NCBI GenBank assembly: GCA_024213275.1
Contig: JANAVG010000015.1
Location: 1 to 64,000 of the forward strand
Direction of reading: 5' to 3'
Origin: Rossellomorea sp. BNER
Lineage (GTDB): Bacteria > Bacillota > Bacilli > Bacillales > Bacillaceae_B
DNA length: 64,000 nt
Made by a program: the position numbers and the translations under genes. Of this stretch, positions 7,151-16,407 are shown one piece after another. Under the pieces are notes generated by a model. It did not search any database and was not told the DNA's origin. It worked only from the letters and a program-made list of their open reading frames with translations. Numbering within the stretch: position 1 is the first letter of the stretch; each line of letters opens with the position of its first letter.

Positions 7151-8350
7151 TTATATTTCTTGTACTTTTCTCCCTTTCTGTGAAATCCATACTTTTGTTG
7201 AGATAAGACCAACAATCATAATAAATGCCCCAAACAGATAAGGGATATGAATATTCCATTCGAATAAAGTTCCTGCTAAAAGAGGCCCTGCCACATTTCC
7301 AAGGCTAAGAAATGAATTATTCAGTCCCATTATCATTCCTTGACGATTCCCTGCTAGTTTGGAAATCAATGAGTTTAAAGACGGTCTAAGCATTGAGTTT
7401 CCAACAAAAAATACTGCTGTCGTAATAAGGATCCAGGTCATATTGGTGGCAAGTGTCATAATAACGAAGCCAAAAGCACTGATTAGAAGTGAAATCGTTA
7501 CAACCCGTTCATCACCGAACATCTTTGTCATTTTTCCTACCCCAACACCTTGTACTACCGTCCCAATGATTCCTATGAATAAAATAATGAACCCGACCTC
7601 TTGCGGCCCATATCCATACCTTTCTAATGCGTAATAACTAAAGATAGACTGAAAATTGGCCAGTCCGAAACTCATAATAAATACTAAAACAAGCAAAAAA
7701 CCTACTGGACTCTTAAGTGCGCTTTTCATTAATACAAATTGATTTTCCTTTTTAACTTCAGGCTCCATCTCTCTTTTTTCTTTCGGATAGGATTCGGGCA
7801 GAATGAGGATAGAAACAATCGCAGCGATTGTAGCGGCAATGCCTGCGAAGATAAATGGGTATGACAAATCAAACTCTGCCAGCCAGCCTCCAATACCAGG
7901 TCCGATCACGATACCTAAGCCCATTGCAGCCCCAAGGAAACCCATTCCTTGCCCACGCTTTTCCGGTTCTGTCACATCTGAAACATAAGCCATTGCAGTT
8001 GGCATAAGGGCAGATCCGAAAATCCCTGCCAAAATTCTTGAAACAAACAACATCCATAAGCCTAGCGCGAAGGCAAATATAAATTCAGCGATGGCAAAAC
8101 CAATAAGACCAATCGTAATGAGCGGTTTTCTCCCAATCTTATCGGAAAGTCTTCCCCAGACAGGAGCAAAGAGGAACTGCATAAATGCAAAAACCGCTAC
8201 TAGTGCTCCTAAAACCTGAGCATTTGCATTAAATTTTTCTACATAAAAAGGTAGAATGGGGATGACCAATCCAATCCCGACCATAACAATAAATAAATTA
8301 AAGCTTAATAAAGCAAGCGGTCCACTATTTTTGCCCATCTTTTTATTCAT
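7151..8350 (-). CDS. MFS drug-efflux type transporter
   Basis: This 399-residue protein is a 12-helix major facilitator of the DHA1 (multidrug, proton antiport) type. Motif A is clear after helix 2 (GRLSDKIGRKPL) and motif C-like glycine/proline pattern in helix 5 (GLGIVIGPGIGGWL). It is close to the Bmr/NorA/YitG group by general pattern, but the substrate cannot be read from sequence. The ATG at 8350 (MNKKMGKNSG) has AGAAGGA seven bases upstream. The open frame continues to 8452, but that extension runs into a MITE-like element and is not coding. The element lies in the promoter region, so it could affect expression. Confidence 0.9.
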   Translation of the reverse strand: MNKKMGKNSGPLALLSFNLFIVMVGIGLVIPILPFYVEKFNANAQVLGALVAVFAFMQFLFAPVWGRLSDKIGRKPLITIGLIGFAIAEFIFAFALGLWMLFVSRILAGIFGSALMPTAMAYVSDVTEPEKRGQGMGFLGAAMGLGIVIGPGIGGWLAEFDLSYPFIFAGIAATIAAIVSILILPESYPKEKREMEPEVKKENQFVLMKSALKSPVGFLLVLVFIMSFGLANFQSIFSYYALERYGYGPQEVGFIILFIGIIGTVVQGVGVGKMTKMFGDERVVTISLLISAFGFVIMTLATNMTWILITTAVFFVGNSMLRPSLNSLISKLAGNRQGMIMGLNNSFLSLGNVAGPLLAGTLFEWNIHIPYLFGAFIMIVGLISTKVWISQKGRKVQEI

Positions 8351-8407
8351 GAATTTGTCCTTCTTTCCGTAATTAATCCCACTGTCTACAAAATGGATTG
8401 TACCTAA

Positions 8408-8567
8408 AGGATCTTTTCGTAAACATTGTTGCTTTTGGTCAATTATAAACATCTTAAATCATTCAATACTAAGTGAACATTGCTTTGACGAAAAGATGCC
8501 CCGAAACCATAATCATTACGGATTTCCATTCTTGTTCGAAAAGCAACAATAAATACGAATACAGCCT
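8408..8567 (+). mobile_element. MITE-like element, copy 1
   Basis: A 160-bp element starts AGGATCTTTTCGTAAAC and ends CGAATACAGCCT, ends being imperfect inverted repeats of about 25 bp. It is flanked by the direct repeat ACCTAA (8402-8407 and 8568-8573). Three further copies lie at 33987, 40832 and 41752. It sits between the MFS gene and yhaN. It has no coding capacity and no transposase is present in the window. Confidence 0.85.
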
Positions 8568-8591
8568 ACCTAAAAAAGACCTTATGGATTA

Positions 8592-11573
8592 TTACTTATT
8601 CATCTCGTGCAAGCTTGAGTTTGTAAGATCTACACCATTCAACTGATAAACGTCCTTTTTCTGAAAAAGATGTTGTAAATGTGAATGGCAGGTGAAAAAG
8701 AATACTTGATGTTCACTCTTTATTTTCTTAATTATCTCGATTACGGCATTTGTCCTATTTTCATCAAAATGGACGAAACCATCGTCAATAATGATAGGGA
8801 ACGGATAGTCTTCCTTTAGGATGTTAACAAGTGCAAGTCTTAGGGCAACATAAACCTGCTCTTTTGTCCCTTGACTCAATTCACTTGGAGTAAAAATGAT
8901 CCCATCTCTTCGCTCTATTTCAAATACACTTTCGTCACCGATGTGAATGTTCGTGTATTCTCCACATGTTAAGCTATGTAGAAACTCTTTTGCAGTCACC
9001 ATAAGCTTAGGTAATCGATCTCTTTTATATCTCTCGATCGTTTTTAATAAGGCTCCTTTAGCGATCGAATACATTGCCCATGTTTTGGCATCTAGATTTA
9101 GATCGGCTTTCATTTCATGGTATTGTTGAAGAAGTAGAGAATAGGAAGTGCCTTCTTCTAATAAGGAAATTTCGTATTCGATTTTCGCTAATTGCTCCAG
9201 TCTTTTTTCCTTTTCAGAGTGAAGATCCTCTAAGTTTCGAATAATGGACTGATATTCCATTTCTACTGCTTGTTTGTTTGCTATTTCTTGAGTTTCTTTC
9301 AATAAATCTTTTCCAACTTGGTGTTCAAGCATCTGTAATCTTTCTTGGCGACGATTCGCCTCATGCCACCCCGTTTCCGCTCTTCGAAACTCTTCCTCGT
9401 TACTAGCATCAACACTCTCTAAGAGCTTATTCATTTCTGCCTTGATTTTACCCATTTCAATTGAAATCTTGTCAATCTCGTTAACCATTCTATCCTGTTC
9501 CTGTAAATATTGCTGATGGTAAACTCGCTTTTTATCTTCATCAAAAAGACTATTCTTTAACTTTATCAGTCTTTCCTCCACCTCTTGTACAGATAAGTCA
9601 GCTTCCCCCAACTCCTCTTTAAGCTCATATAGAAACTCGTCTATTTTAACTTCTAGTTCCCCTGCCTCTTCTTTCATCATGGAAAATTCATAGTGTTTTC
9701 CAACAAGTTCTTTTAGTTTTGAATAGGCATCGGATAACAAACTCCATGGAAGTGATGAGGGCATATTTAAGTCATGCTTTAATTCCTCGATTTTTTCGAT
9801 AACGGTGGCTTTCTCTTTAAGTACGGTGGCTTTTTCATCCAATAGTTGATTCATTTGGTGTTCTTGACCTTCTAATTTAAGAATCCATTGTTTCCATGAT
9901 TCTCTTATACTCATCTGTTCCTTAAGTATAGCTTGACTTTTAGAATGCTCGCCATTGCCAACTCTGTCAGCAATATTAAGTCGGTTTTCATACTCCTGTG
10001 CTTTTTTATTTAAACGCTTTAGTACTTGCTCATTTGAATTATCTTTACTTTTAAGGAAAAAGAGATATACACTCGTTAACAACGCAAACAATGAAATCGC
10101 CGCAATCAACCATTGTTCTGTAAACCCGGCCCATCCACCAAGTGCAAGGAGTAGTATGGAAATAATCAACTCTCCCCCTTTCGGCTGTGATTTCCTTCGC
10201 TTTTGTTCTTCAAAGTCAATTTGCTCTCGTATGAATTGATGCTGCGATCTTACCGATTCAATCTCTTCAAATTGTTTTATTGAAGAAGAAATTGCTTGAA
10301 ACTCCTTCTCTGGAAGGAGGTTTTTCTCGAGATCTTCACATCGACTCTCTATATACCGAAGTTCTCTACGTTCCCTTTCAATCGATTTAGTTAATTGTTC
10401 TTCGACTGTTTCTACTCGACTGATCCTCTTAATAAGGTCTTGAACCTTTTCTGTTGTCATCATACTAGTATCTATCTCATTTAGGGGTACGAGTGGACTC
10501 AATCCAAGATCGCGTTTATGTTCGTCTATGACCTCTTCATAGCGTTGTAGTTTTCGTTTCCTTTCAACAAGGAGATCTCTCCATTTTAGAAATAAAGGTT
10601 GTTTGTCTATTAACGCTTGTAAACTTGTTTTCCTTTTCATTATCAATAGATTTGGCTTACTTTTATTTAGTTCGATGGTTAGCTGTTTTTGTTTTTCTTC
10701 ATTGACTTCTCGAGATGCATCTAGTTCTTGAAGTCTCTCCTGCCACTTTTCGTACCTTTTCACTCCATCTACAGGAAAATACGTTACTTTGCTTGTTGAG
10801 GAATGCTTCATTAAATGGCGATACTCTTCAAGCATACTCCATGAATCTATCCAATGTTTTACCCTTTGTTCCTTCTTATCCAATTGATTGATTTCTAGAT
10901 TTATTTCTTTCAATTCAGAAGAAACTTTATCCCGCTGCCCGATATGTAGGCTATAATCATTATTTTTCTCTTTTGCTTTTTGAAGCATTTGCTCTAGCTC
11001 CCGCATCCTAGTAAGCTTTTCATTAATAATCGGTTTACGGCCTGCTCTTTTAAAAAGTCCGTCCATTTCTTTTTGCCATTGATTTTCTAATTGTAGTAAC
11101 AGATCCGTTCCTGTTAGTCCCGCACTGAATAAATATCGGTTAATGTCTTCCTCTTTCAAACGATGAAGATTTTGCAGTCCATGAATATTAAAAGAGAAGA
11201 TACTCTGATAAGTAGATTTATCGATTCCATTTAAAATTTCCTTTAACCCGTCCTCTCCTTCTGTTCTTCCATCTTCATGAATGACTGTTACATCTCCTAC
11301 TGCTTTTCCCATAATTCTTTCAATGGTTACTAATCCTACTTGCTCCAATTCAACCTTCATTTTCCCTCCATATTTTGAATGGGTTTTAGGCTCATACCTT
11401 GATTCATTCTGCTGCTTTGTTGGAAAGCCAAACAGAATACTATGAATAAAGGACATGATGGTTGATTTTCCAGCTTCGTTTTCTCCGTAGATGACTTGAA
11501 TATCTCCAATCGAGTTTAGTTTAAAATTTTCTAATTTTCCGTATCCATATATATGAATCTCCTTGATATTCAT
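8592..11573 (-). CDS. yhaN: YhaN, SbcC/Rad50-like coiled-coil ATPase
   Basis: The 993-residue product has an N-terminal Walker A (GENEAGKST, about 30-38), a very long coiled coil, and C-terminal signature (SELSQGTKEQV, about 896) and Walker B (IIIDDGFVHFDENR, about 927). This is the layout of SbcC/Rad50-type ATPases, and it is paired with the Mre11-like YhaO upstream. At about 467-510, near the middle of the coil where Rad50 has its zinc hook, there are instead two hydrophobic helices (LIISILLLALGGW and AISLFALLTSVYLFF). YhaO ends 16 nt upstream, so the two genes form one transcription unit. The pair is thought to act in DNA end processing; the substrate is unproven. Confidence 0.93.
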   Translation of the reverse strand: MNIKEIHIYGYGKLENFKLNSIGDIQVIYGENEAGKSTIMSFIHSILFGFPTKQQNESRYEPKTHSKYGGKMKVELEQVGLVTIERIMGKAVGDVTVIHEDGRTEGEDGLKEILNGIDKSTYQSIFSFNIHGLQNLHRLKEEDINRYLFSAGLTGTDLLLQLENQWQKEMDGLFKRAGRKPIINEKLTRMRELEQMLQKAKEKNNDYSLHIGQRDKVSSELKEINLEINQLDKKEQRVKHWIDSWSMLEEYRHLMKHSSTSKVTYFPVDGVKRYEKWQERLQELDASREVNEEKQKQLTIELNKSKPNLLIMKRKTSLQALIDKQPLFLKWRDLLVERKRKLQRYEEVIDEHKRDLGLSPLVPLNEIDTSMMTTEKVQDLIKRISRVETVEEQLTKSIERERRELRYIESRCEDLEKNLLPEKEFQAISSSIKQFEEIESVRSQHQFIREQIDFEEQKRRKSQPKGGELIISILLLALGGWAGFTEQWLIAAISLFALLTSVYLFFLKSKDNSNEQVLKRLNKKAQEYENRLNIADRVGNGEHSKSQAILKEQMSIRESWKQWILKLEGQEHQMNQLLDEKATVLKEKATVIEKIEELKHDLNMPSSLPWSLLSDAYSKLKELVGKHYEFSMMKEEAGELEVKIDEFLYELKEELGEADLSVQEVEERLIKLKNSLFDEDKKRVYHQQYLQEQDRMVNEIDKISIEMGKIKAEMNKLLESVDASNEEEFRRAETGWHEANRRQERLQMLEHQVGKDLLKETQEIANKQAVEMEYQSIIRNLEDLHSEKEKRLEQLAKIEYEISLLEEGTSYSLLLQQYHEMKADLNLDAKTWAMYSIAKGALLKTIERYKRDRLPKLMVTAKEFLHSLTCGEYTNIHIGDESVFEIERRDGIIFTPSELSQGTKEQVYVALRLALVNILKEDYPFPIIIDDGFVHFDENRTNAVIEIIKKIKSEHQVFFFTCHSHLQHLFQKKDVYQLNGVDLTNSSLHEMNK

Positions 11574-11589
11574 ACAGCTTCACTCATTT

Positions 11590-12828
11590 CTATCGGCTCT
11601 CCCCAAGGAGTAAAGAATTCGTCATAGACTTCACATCCTTAAGTAGTCCTTCTTTTTCATCATCGTCTAAATATTCTAGGTAACGAAATGCTTGTGGGTG
11701 TTGATATAGGTCACTTAAAAACCTTTCCCAATCCTCATGTGTCCACTCATCAAAGGTTTGTAAAAAGGTATGAATAAACGATTGCTGATCTTCAGTATTT
11801 ATCTTTAACTCTTTATTTATCACTTTTAATTGGTGAATCCATACAAAACCTTGTTGAAGTTCTTCACCGTCTTGTAATGCTTGTACCAATTCACCATTAT
11901 TAATTCTTTCAAGAATGGCTTGTGGAAGCTGATCCGTATCTTGTAATTTCAGTTCTAAAAATGTCCCGCCAAATTCCCTGTAGGATTCGATTGTTTCTTT
12001 TAAAAGGTCAAACATTTCACTAAGATGGTGGACATTTTTTAAGGATATTGAAGCCGTTTCAAATCGAATATCATTAGTCTCAATAAAGTAAAGTTCACTT
12101 CCGTTTTTTGTTAAGTGAACCTCATAGCACCCTTTTGGCCCCGTCTCCTTTGAATGTCTACCTTGAATGTTCCCTGGATAAACAATAGGGGGTTTAGAAG
12201 TAAGCTCACTTCTAGAATGAATATGACCTAGTGCCCAATAATCATATTGCTTCGTTTTCATTTCTGTAATATTGAAAGGTGCATATTTTTCATGGGCCGT
12301 TTGCGAATTACCTTCACTGCCATGTAGGAGTCCAATATGATATTCGTCTTTTGATGTTGCAATGGGGTAGTGAGGAAGCTGATTCTCGACAATATGTCGT
12401 TTTCCATAGCTAAAGCCATAAAGATGAACCACCTGTCCATTTTTTGTAAAATATGTCATACTTTCTACTTGATCCCCAAAAATATGAACATTCTCAGGCA
12501 TTTCCATTTCCAATAGACGACTTCCTAAGAAATCATGATTTCCGTGTATTACATAGGCTGGAATACCATTCTCATTCAATCTTTGAAACTGTTCTCTTAG
12601 CCTTGCCTGGGCTTTAATACTTCGATCTTCTTCATCAAATAAATCTCCTGAAATGACGATGAAATCAACCTTACTCGAGATCGCTTTATCTATAATTCTT
12701 TTAAAAGATAGAAAGGTACTATCCATAATTCTGTTAAATAATTCTTTCGGGAGCTGCCTCAAGCCTTTAAATGGGCTATCTAGGTGTAAATCCGCACAAT
12801 GTATAAATTTTATTTTTTCCATAATCAT
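11590..12828 (-). CDS. yhaO: YhaO, Mre11/SbcD-like metallophosphoesterase
   Basis: The 412-residue protein is a calcineurin-like metallophosphoesterase of the SbcD/Mre11 type. Metal-binding motifs are in order: CADLHLDSPF (Asp 13, His 15), GDLFDEEDRS (about 61), GNHD (about 95), LLHGSEG and LGHIHSR. It would act as a nuclease with YhaN. The ATG at 12828 has GGAGG with a 5-nt spacing; the next in-frame ATG at 12822 is also possible, while an upstream start at 12852 lies before the ribosome binding site. It is first in the yhaO-yhaN unit. A dispersed repeat lies upstream. Confidence 0.93.
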   Translation of the reverse strand: MIMEKIKFIHCADLHLDSPFKGLRQLPKELFNRIMDSTFLSFKRIIDKAISSKVDFIVISGDLFDEEDRSIKAQARLREQFQRLNENGIPAYVIHGNHDFLGSRLLEMEMPENVHIFGDQVESMTYFTKNGQVVHLYGFSYGKRHIVENQLPHYPIATSKDEYHIGLLHGSEGNSQTAHEKYAPFNITEMKTKQYDYWALGHIHSRSELTSKPPIVYPGNIQGRHSKETGPKGCYEVHLTKNGSELYFIETNDIRFETASISLKNVHHLSEMFDLLKETIESYREFGGTFLELKLQDTDQLPQAILERINNGELVQALQDGEELQQGFVWIHQLKVINKELKINTEDQQSFIHTFLQTFDEWTHEDWERFLSDLYQHPQAFRYLEYLDDDEKEGLLKDVKSMTNSLLLGESR

Positions 12829-12937
12829 TCTAACCTCCCTATACGAATACACGTTCTCTTATCCTTCCATTATAGCCTAAAAATCTCTAGAAAATTAGGG
12901 GGAAAAGAAAATTATTACCCTAAAGTTTCATTACTAG

Positions 12938-13090
12938 AAAAGCGGAAGTGCCTGAAAAAAGGATGAAAGGCTAAGTTGCCAAGTCATATGGGCCGTAGAC
13001 ATAGCATAAGTCAAGCCACCAAGGAAAGTTGCCTTTTTCCCTTCCTTGGTGGCTTGACTTATGTCTTGAGGAGCAAATCACGGACAAACT
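12938..13090. repeat. Dispersed AAAGCGG-type repeat
   Basis: The unit begins AAAAGCGGAAGTGCC and contains GCATAAGTCAAGCCACC, the inverted pair CCAAGGAAAG and CCCTTCCTTGG, then GGTGGCTTGACTTATGTC. The same blocks occur at 3345-3680. It fills most of the gap between yhaO and yhaP; no gene is visible. Confidence 0.75.
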
Positions 13091-13130
13091 CTACTATCTG
13101 TAAGCACTCCAAAATTTTTACTTATCTTAT

Positions 13131-13226
13131 GAAAAAACGACTGTCCTATTAAGAAGCGGACCACATTGTTTCCATAAATAGAAGTTGTGGTTCCGGACTC
13201 CATCGATTTCGGGACAGTCGTTTTTC
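13131..13226. repeat. Hairpin element of the GTTGTGGTTCC family
   Basis: Outer arms GAAAAAACGACTGTCC (13131-13146) and GGGACAGTCGTTTTTC (13211-13226) enclose CGGACCACATTG and GAAGTTGTGGTTCCGGA. It ends two bases before the yhaP stop codon and can act as its terminator. Related elements are at 19791, 29564, 39107, 40721 and 51731. Confidence 0.75.
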
Positions 13227-13227
13227 A

Positions 13228-14478
13228 TTATTTATTTTTTGTTAACTCAATTGCTTTTTTAATATCTTTAAACGAATTTGACTTTCCATACATTAATACT
13301 CCTCCACGATATACACGTGCACCAAACCATCCTAACACAAGTATAGAAAGGAGCAATACACCCATTCCAAGGATTGGCTCCCAAGCAGCGATATTTAGCA
13401 TTCCTACACGTAAGAACATTACCATTGGAGTGAAAAATGGTATATAAGATGTAATCGTAACAAATGTTGATTCTGGATTTCCAAGACCAAACATGGCAAT
13501 GAAGAAACCAATCATAACAAGGAAAGTCATGGGCATGATCATTTGTTGTACGTCTTCAATTCTACTTACAAGGGATCCGAGTAAAGCAGCAAGGGTGGCA
13601 TAAAGGAAGAATCCTAATAAGAAAAAGATCCCTGCATAGATTATTAGTGAAATTGAAGTGTCAGCAAATCCTAACCCTTCAAAAAAACCTCCCACCAATT
13701 CTTCTTTATTTTGACTAATTGCAAAATAACCTGCTGCTAAGAGGACTGCCATCTGTGTTAATCCTACAAGCCCTATCCCGAGAATTTTAGCAAACATCTG
13801 TTTAACAGGTGAAACACTTGAGATTAAGATTTCCATGACCCGGGAAGACTTTTCCGTTGCCACCTCCATCGCTGTCATATTCGCATAGACAATCACGGAA
13901 AAGTAGATAAAGAATAATAGCACATAGACTATTCCTCGAGCCTCACTTAGCTCTTTTTCTGATTTAGCCCCTTCAACAAGAGCCTCTCTCTCGAAAGTAG
14001 GTGGAGTGTTTAGTGATTGCAGTTCTTCATTTGACAAATTCAATTGCGTAGCTGCTTGCTTATTTTTTACAGCTTGGAGACTATTGAATAATTCTGTCCA
14101 CACTTCAGAATTTGAAATAGAAACCGATTTATAAACTCCCTGTGGTAAATCATTATGATCCTGTGAAAGGATTAAATATCCCTCGTATTCTCCATCTTTT
14201 ACTGCTTTTTCTAAAGCTTTTTCGTTTAATGTTACTTTTTCTACTTGGATTTCATCGTTTAATTGGGCTAACTGAGTAGAAAATGGCTTATATAGATTCC
14301 CCTCATCAAGAACGGCGACCTTTGGAGGTTCATCCTCCCCAGTAAAATTTGTAACAACGTTTTCAAAATTAACTAATAAGAAAATAGCTGCAACGACAAT
14401 AACCGTTGTTAAAATAAATGATTTTGTTTTTAACTTTGAAAAATAGGAATGTGAAAGCATGAGCCAAAAATTATTCAT
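13228..14478 (-). CDS. yhaP: ABC-2 type exporter permease YhaP (NatB-like)
   Basis: This 416-residue membrane protein is an ABC-2 permease of the NatB type: one helix near the N-terminus (about 20-38), a large extracytoplasmic region (about 40-190), then five or six helices with EVATEKSSRVMEILISSVSP, the typical ABC-2 motif. It pairs with the ATPase YhaQ, whose stop codon overlaps the ATG here by 8 nt. The extended frame to 14616 is an overlap with yhaQ and is not coding. Related pairs export sodium or peptides; the substrate is unknown. Confidence 0.9.
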   Translation of the reverse strand: MNNFWLMLSHSYFSKLKTKSFILTTVIVVAAIFLLVNFENVVTNFTGEDEPPKVAVLDEGNLYKPFSTQLAQLNDEIQVEKVTLNEKALEKAVKDGEYEGYLILSQDHNDLPQGVYKSVSISNSEVWTELFNSLQAVKNKQAATQLNLSNEELQSLNTPPTFEREALVEGAKSEKELSEARGIVYVLLFFIYFSVIVYANMTAMEVATEKSSRVMEILISSVSPVKQMFAKILGIGLVGLTQMAVLLAAGYFAISQNKEELVGGFFEGLGFADTSISLIIYAGIFFLLGFFLYATLAALLGSLVSRIEDVQQMIMPMTFLVMIGFFIAMFGLGNPESTFVTITSYIPFFTPMVMFLRVGMLNIAAWEPILGMGVLLLSILVLGWFGARVYRGGVLMYGKSNSFKDIKKAIELTKNK

Positions 14479-15370
14479 AGGAAGTTCCCACCTTTTCAAT
14501 AAATATATCGTTAAGTGAAGGCTCTTCAAGCTCAAACTTACGAAGAAATCCTTTTTGCACGACTTCCTTAAATAGTTCTTCAGCGATTTGCTCTGATTCC
14601 ACTTGAAGCTGAACACCTTCTGTCGTTTTCTTTAATTTCACGACACCAGAGAATTTTTCTAAATAGGTTAAATCAAAGTCAGCATGTATTGTGACATTTT
14701 TCTTTCCAAATGATCGCTTAATATCCTTAAGGCTTCCATGGACAACAGGTTTACCTTGATGCATAATACACAAATTCTCACAAAGCTCTTCCACATGCTC
14801 CATTCGGTGGCTCGAGAATACGATTGTCGTTCCGCTGTCTTTAATATCATGTACAGCCTCTTTTAATTGTTCTACGTTTACTGGATCTAACCCACTAAAT
14901 GGTTCATCTAAAATCAATAGCTGCGGTTTATGAATCACAGATGCAATGAATTGAATTTTTTGCTGATTTCCTTTTGAGAGTTCTTCAATTTTTTTCGATG
15001 CATTTTCAGGCACATTAAACCTTTGTAACCAGTAATCTAGCTCTTTCTCTGCGTTTTGCTTACTCATTCCTCTTAGTCTAGCTAAATAAACGATCTGTTC
15101 TTTGACTTTTAATTTAGGATATAATCCTCTTTCTTCTGGGAGATACCCTATGTATGGACTCGTAGAATAATTAATTTCTTTCCCATTCCATGTTATTGCA
15201 CCATGTGATGGATCTAGTAATCCAAGAATCATTCTGAATGTGGTTGTTTTGCCAGCTCCATTCGCCCCTAGGAAACCAAACATCTCTTTTTCGGGTATGG
15301 TAATACTAAGATCATCTACAGCCGTAAATTTCCCGAATCTTTTTGTTACTTTTTCTATGCTTAATGTCAT
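14471..15370 (-). CDS. yhaQ: ABC exporter ATPase YhaQ (NatA-like)
   Basis: The 299-residue protein is a cytoplasmic ABC ATPase. Walker A is GANGAGKT (about 35-42), the signature reads LSKGNQQK (about 133) and Walker B is LLILDEPFSGLDP. The C-terminal extension of about 80 residues is typical of NatA/YhaQ-type ATPases of two-gene exporters. It is first in the yhaQ-yhaP unit; GAGGAGGG precedes the ATG. It is divergent from yhzD. In B. subtilis yhaP and yhaQ are also adjacent and near yhaO. Confidence 0.93.
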   Translation of the reverse strand: MTLSIEKVTKRFGKFTAVDDLSITIPEKEMFGFLGANGAGKTTTFRMILGLLDPSHGAITWNGKEINYSTSPYIGYLPEERGLYPKLKVKEQIVYLARLRGMSKQNAEKELDYWLQRFNVPENASKKIEELSKGNQQKIQFIASVIHKPQLLILDEPFSGLDPVNVEQLKEAVHDIKDSGTTIVFSSHRMEHVEELCENLCIMHQGKPVVHGSLKDIKRSFGKKNVTIHADFDLTYLEKFSGVVKLKKTTEGVQLQVESEQIAEELFKEVVQKGFLRKFELEEPSLNDIFIEKVGTSYE

Positions 15371-15526
15371 TCCATTTCCCTCCTCTATCTTCTTATACGA
15401 ATGAATTGCTAAAAAAGGTTCAAATATCCAGTGAAAAATTCACACTCATATTAAGACTATTCAAACTCTGGAAATTATGCAAAAATAATAGTAACTATCA
15501 GAATTTTTTCATAAAGGGGTAATAAC

Positions 15527-15712
15527 ATGATGACTTACAAATTAACGGTGTTTGAAGCAAATGGTGAGAAATTATTAGAAGATTCATTTGAAGCCGGTTC
15601 TGAAAAAGAAGCTAAAGAACTTGGGGAGAAAATACTTGAAGAAAAAGGGTTTCTCGAACATACTCATAGAGTTACTTCTTCATTAGGGAAATTAGTTTTA
15701 TTTCATGTTTAA
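15527..15712 (+). CDS. yhzD: YhzD-family small protein
   Basis: The 61-residue soluble protein starts MMTYKLTVFEANGEKLLE and ends SSLGKLVLFHV. I recognise it as the YhzD-like family of short Bacillus proteins of unknown function. It has a mixed beta/alpha pattern (two beta strands, a central charged helix KEAKELGEKILEEKG, then a beta strand). AAAGGGG precedes the two adjacent ATG codons (15527, 15530); either may be used. It stands alone and is followed by a bidirectional terminator shared with the DinB-like gene. Confidence 0.75.
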   Translation: MMTYKLTVFEANGEKLLEDSFEAGSEKEAKELGEKILEEKGFLEHTHRVTSSLGKLVLFHV

Positions 15713-15802
15713 TAGTAGCAATTGGCAATATCTTATATTTAAGCCTTCTCAAATTTCAGAAGTGCCCTTTCCATTGTTAGATTTAGTAACATATAAGCCA
15801 TG

Positions 15803-15839
15803 AAAAAAGCGACCCTATTTGTGAAGTGGGTCGCTTTTA
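15803..15839. terminator. Bidirectional terminator
   Basis: AAAAAAGCGACCC and GGGTCGCTTTT pair around TATTTGTGAAGT. It lies between two convergent genes, yhzD and the DinB-like gene. Confidence 0.85.
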
Positions 15840-15862
15840 GTTTTATAATGTTTGTTCTACAC

Positions 15863-16387
15863 TCATGGAGTTGAGGATTCCCTCCTTTTTAATTCGAATA
15901 AATAATACACATAATCTGTAGGCGTTCCTTTATACCCTACCTGTCTCAAAATAGCCGTAATGTTTCCTCGGTGGTATGTTCCATGGTTCGCCACATGTTG
16001 AAGAAGTTCAGCATAGCTAATTGTCCACGATCCATAACTAGGATGGTTAATGGTAATTTGAGCGTTCACATCTTCCAATCGCTGAATAAATGTTTTGTAC
16101 TTCTCATTTATTTGGAGATAATCATTCTCTAATACTTCCATACTTCTATCAATATTTTCGTTATTTAGTTGTTGAACATCCTTGAGCGTTTTATCGAAGC
16201 TTACACCTTGCATCGTTTTCAACCAGACAAAATCTGTTCTGTACATATGAGAAAGTGTATCGTACAATGACGGAAATACACTTTGGACATCTTGGTGTGA
16301 AACTTCAGAAGGAAGCTCCTTTAAATGTTTAAAAACTAGGGCATTTGCCCACAAATGATAGTCAAAAAACTGTAATGATTGATTCAT
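15863..16387 (-). CDS. DinB/YfiT-family putative metalloprotein
   Basis: The 174-residue protein is a four-helix DinB-family member. The three metal-binding histidines can be placed: one in TLSHMYRTDFVW (about residue 47) and two in LLQHVANHGTYHRG (about 131-139). The family includes thiol-dependent transferases that use bacillithiol in Firmicutes, and many members of unknown substrate. AGGAGGG precedes the ATG. It is 20 nt downstream of the enoyl-CoA hydratase gene on the same strand, so the two probably share a transcript. The specific reaction is unknown. Confidence 0.85.
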   Translation of the reverse strand: MNQSLQFFDYHLWANALVFKHLKELPSEVSHQDVQSVFPSLYDTLSHMYRTDFVWLKTMQGVSFDKTLKDVQQLNNENIDRSMEVLENDYLQINEKYKTFIQRLEDVNAQITINHPSYGSWTISYAELLQHVANHGTYHRGNITAILRQVGYKGTPTDYVYYLFELKRRESSTP

Positions 16388-16407
16388 TTTGTCCCTCCTA
16401 CATTAAT

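Noticed and set aside
8351..8452. N-terminal extension of the MFS gene
   Set aside because: It runs into MITE copy 1; the ATG at 8350 has its own ribosome binding site and gives the normal family length.
14479..14616. N-terminal extension of yhaP
   Set aside because: This part is inside yhaQ in another frame; the ATG at 14478 overlaps the yhaQ stop as in other coupled pairs.
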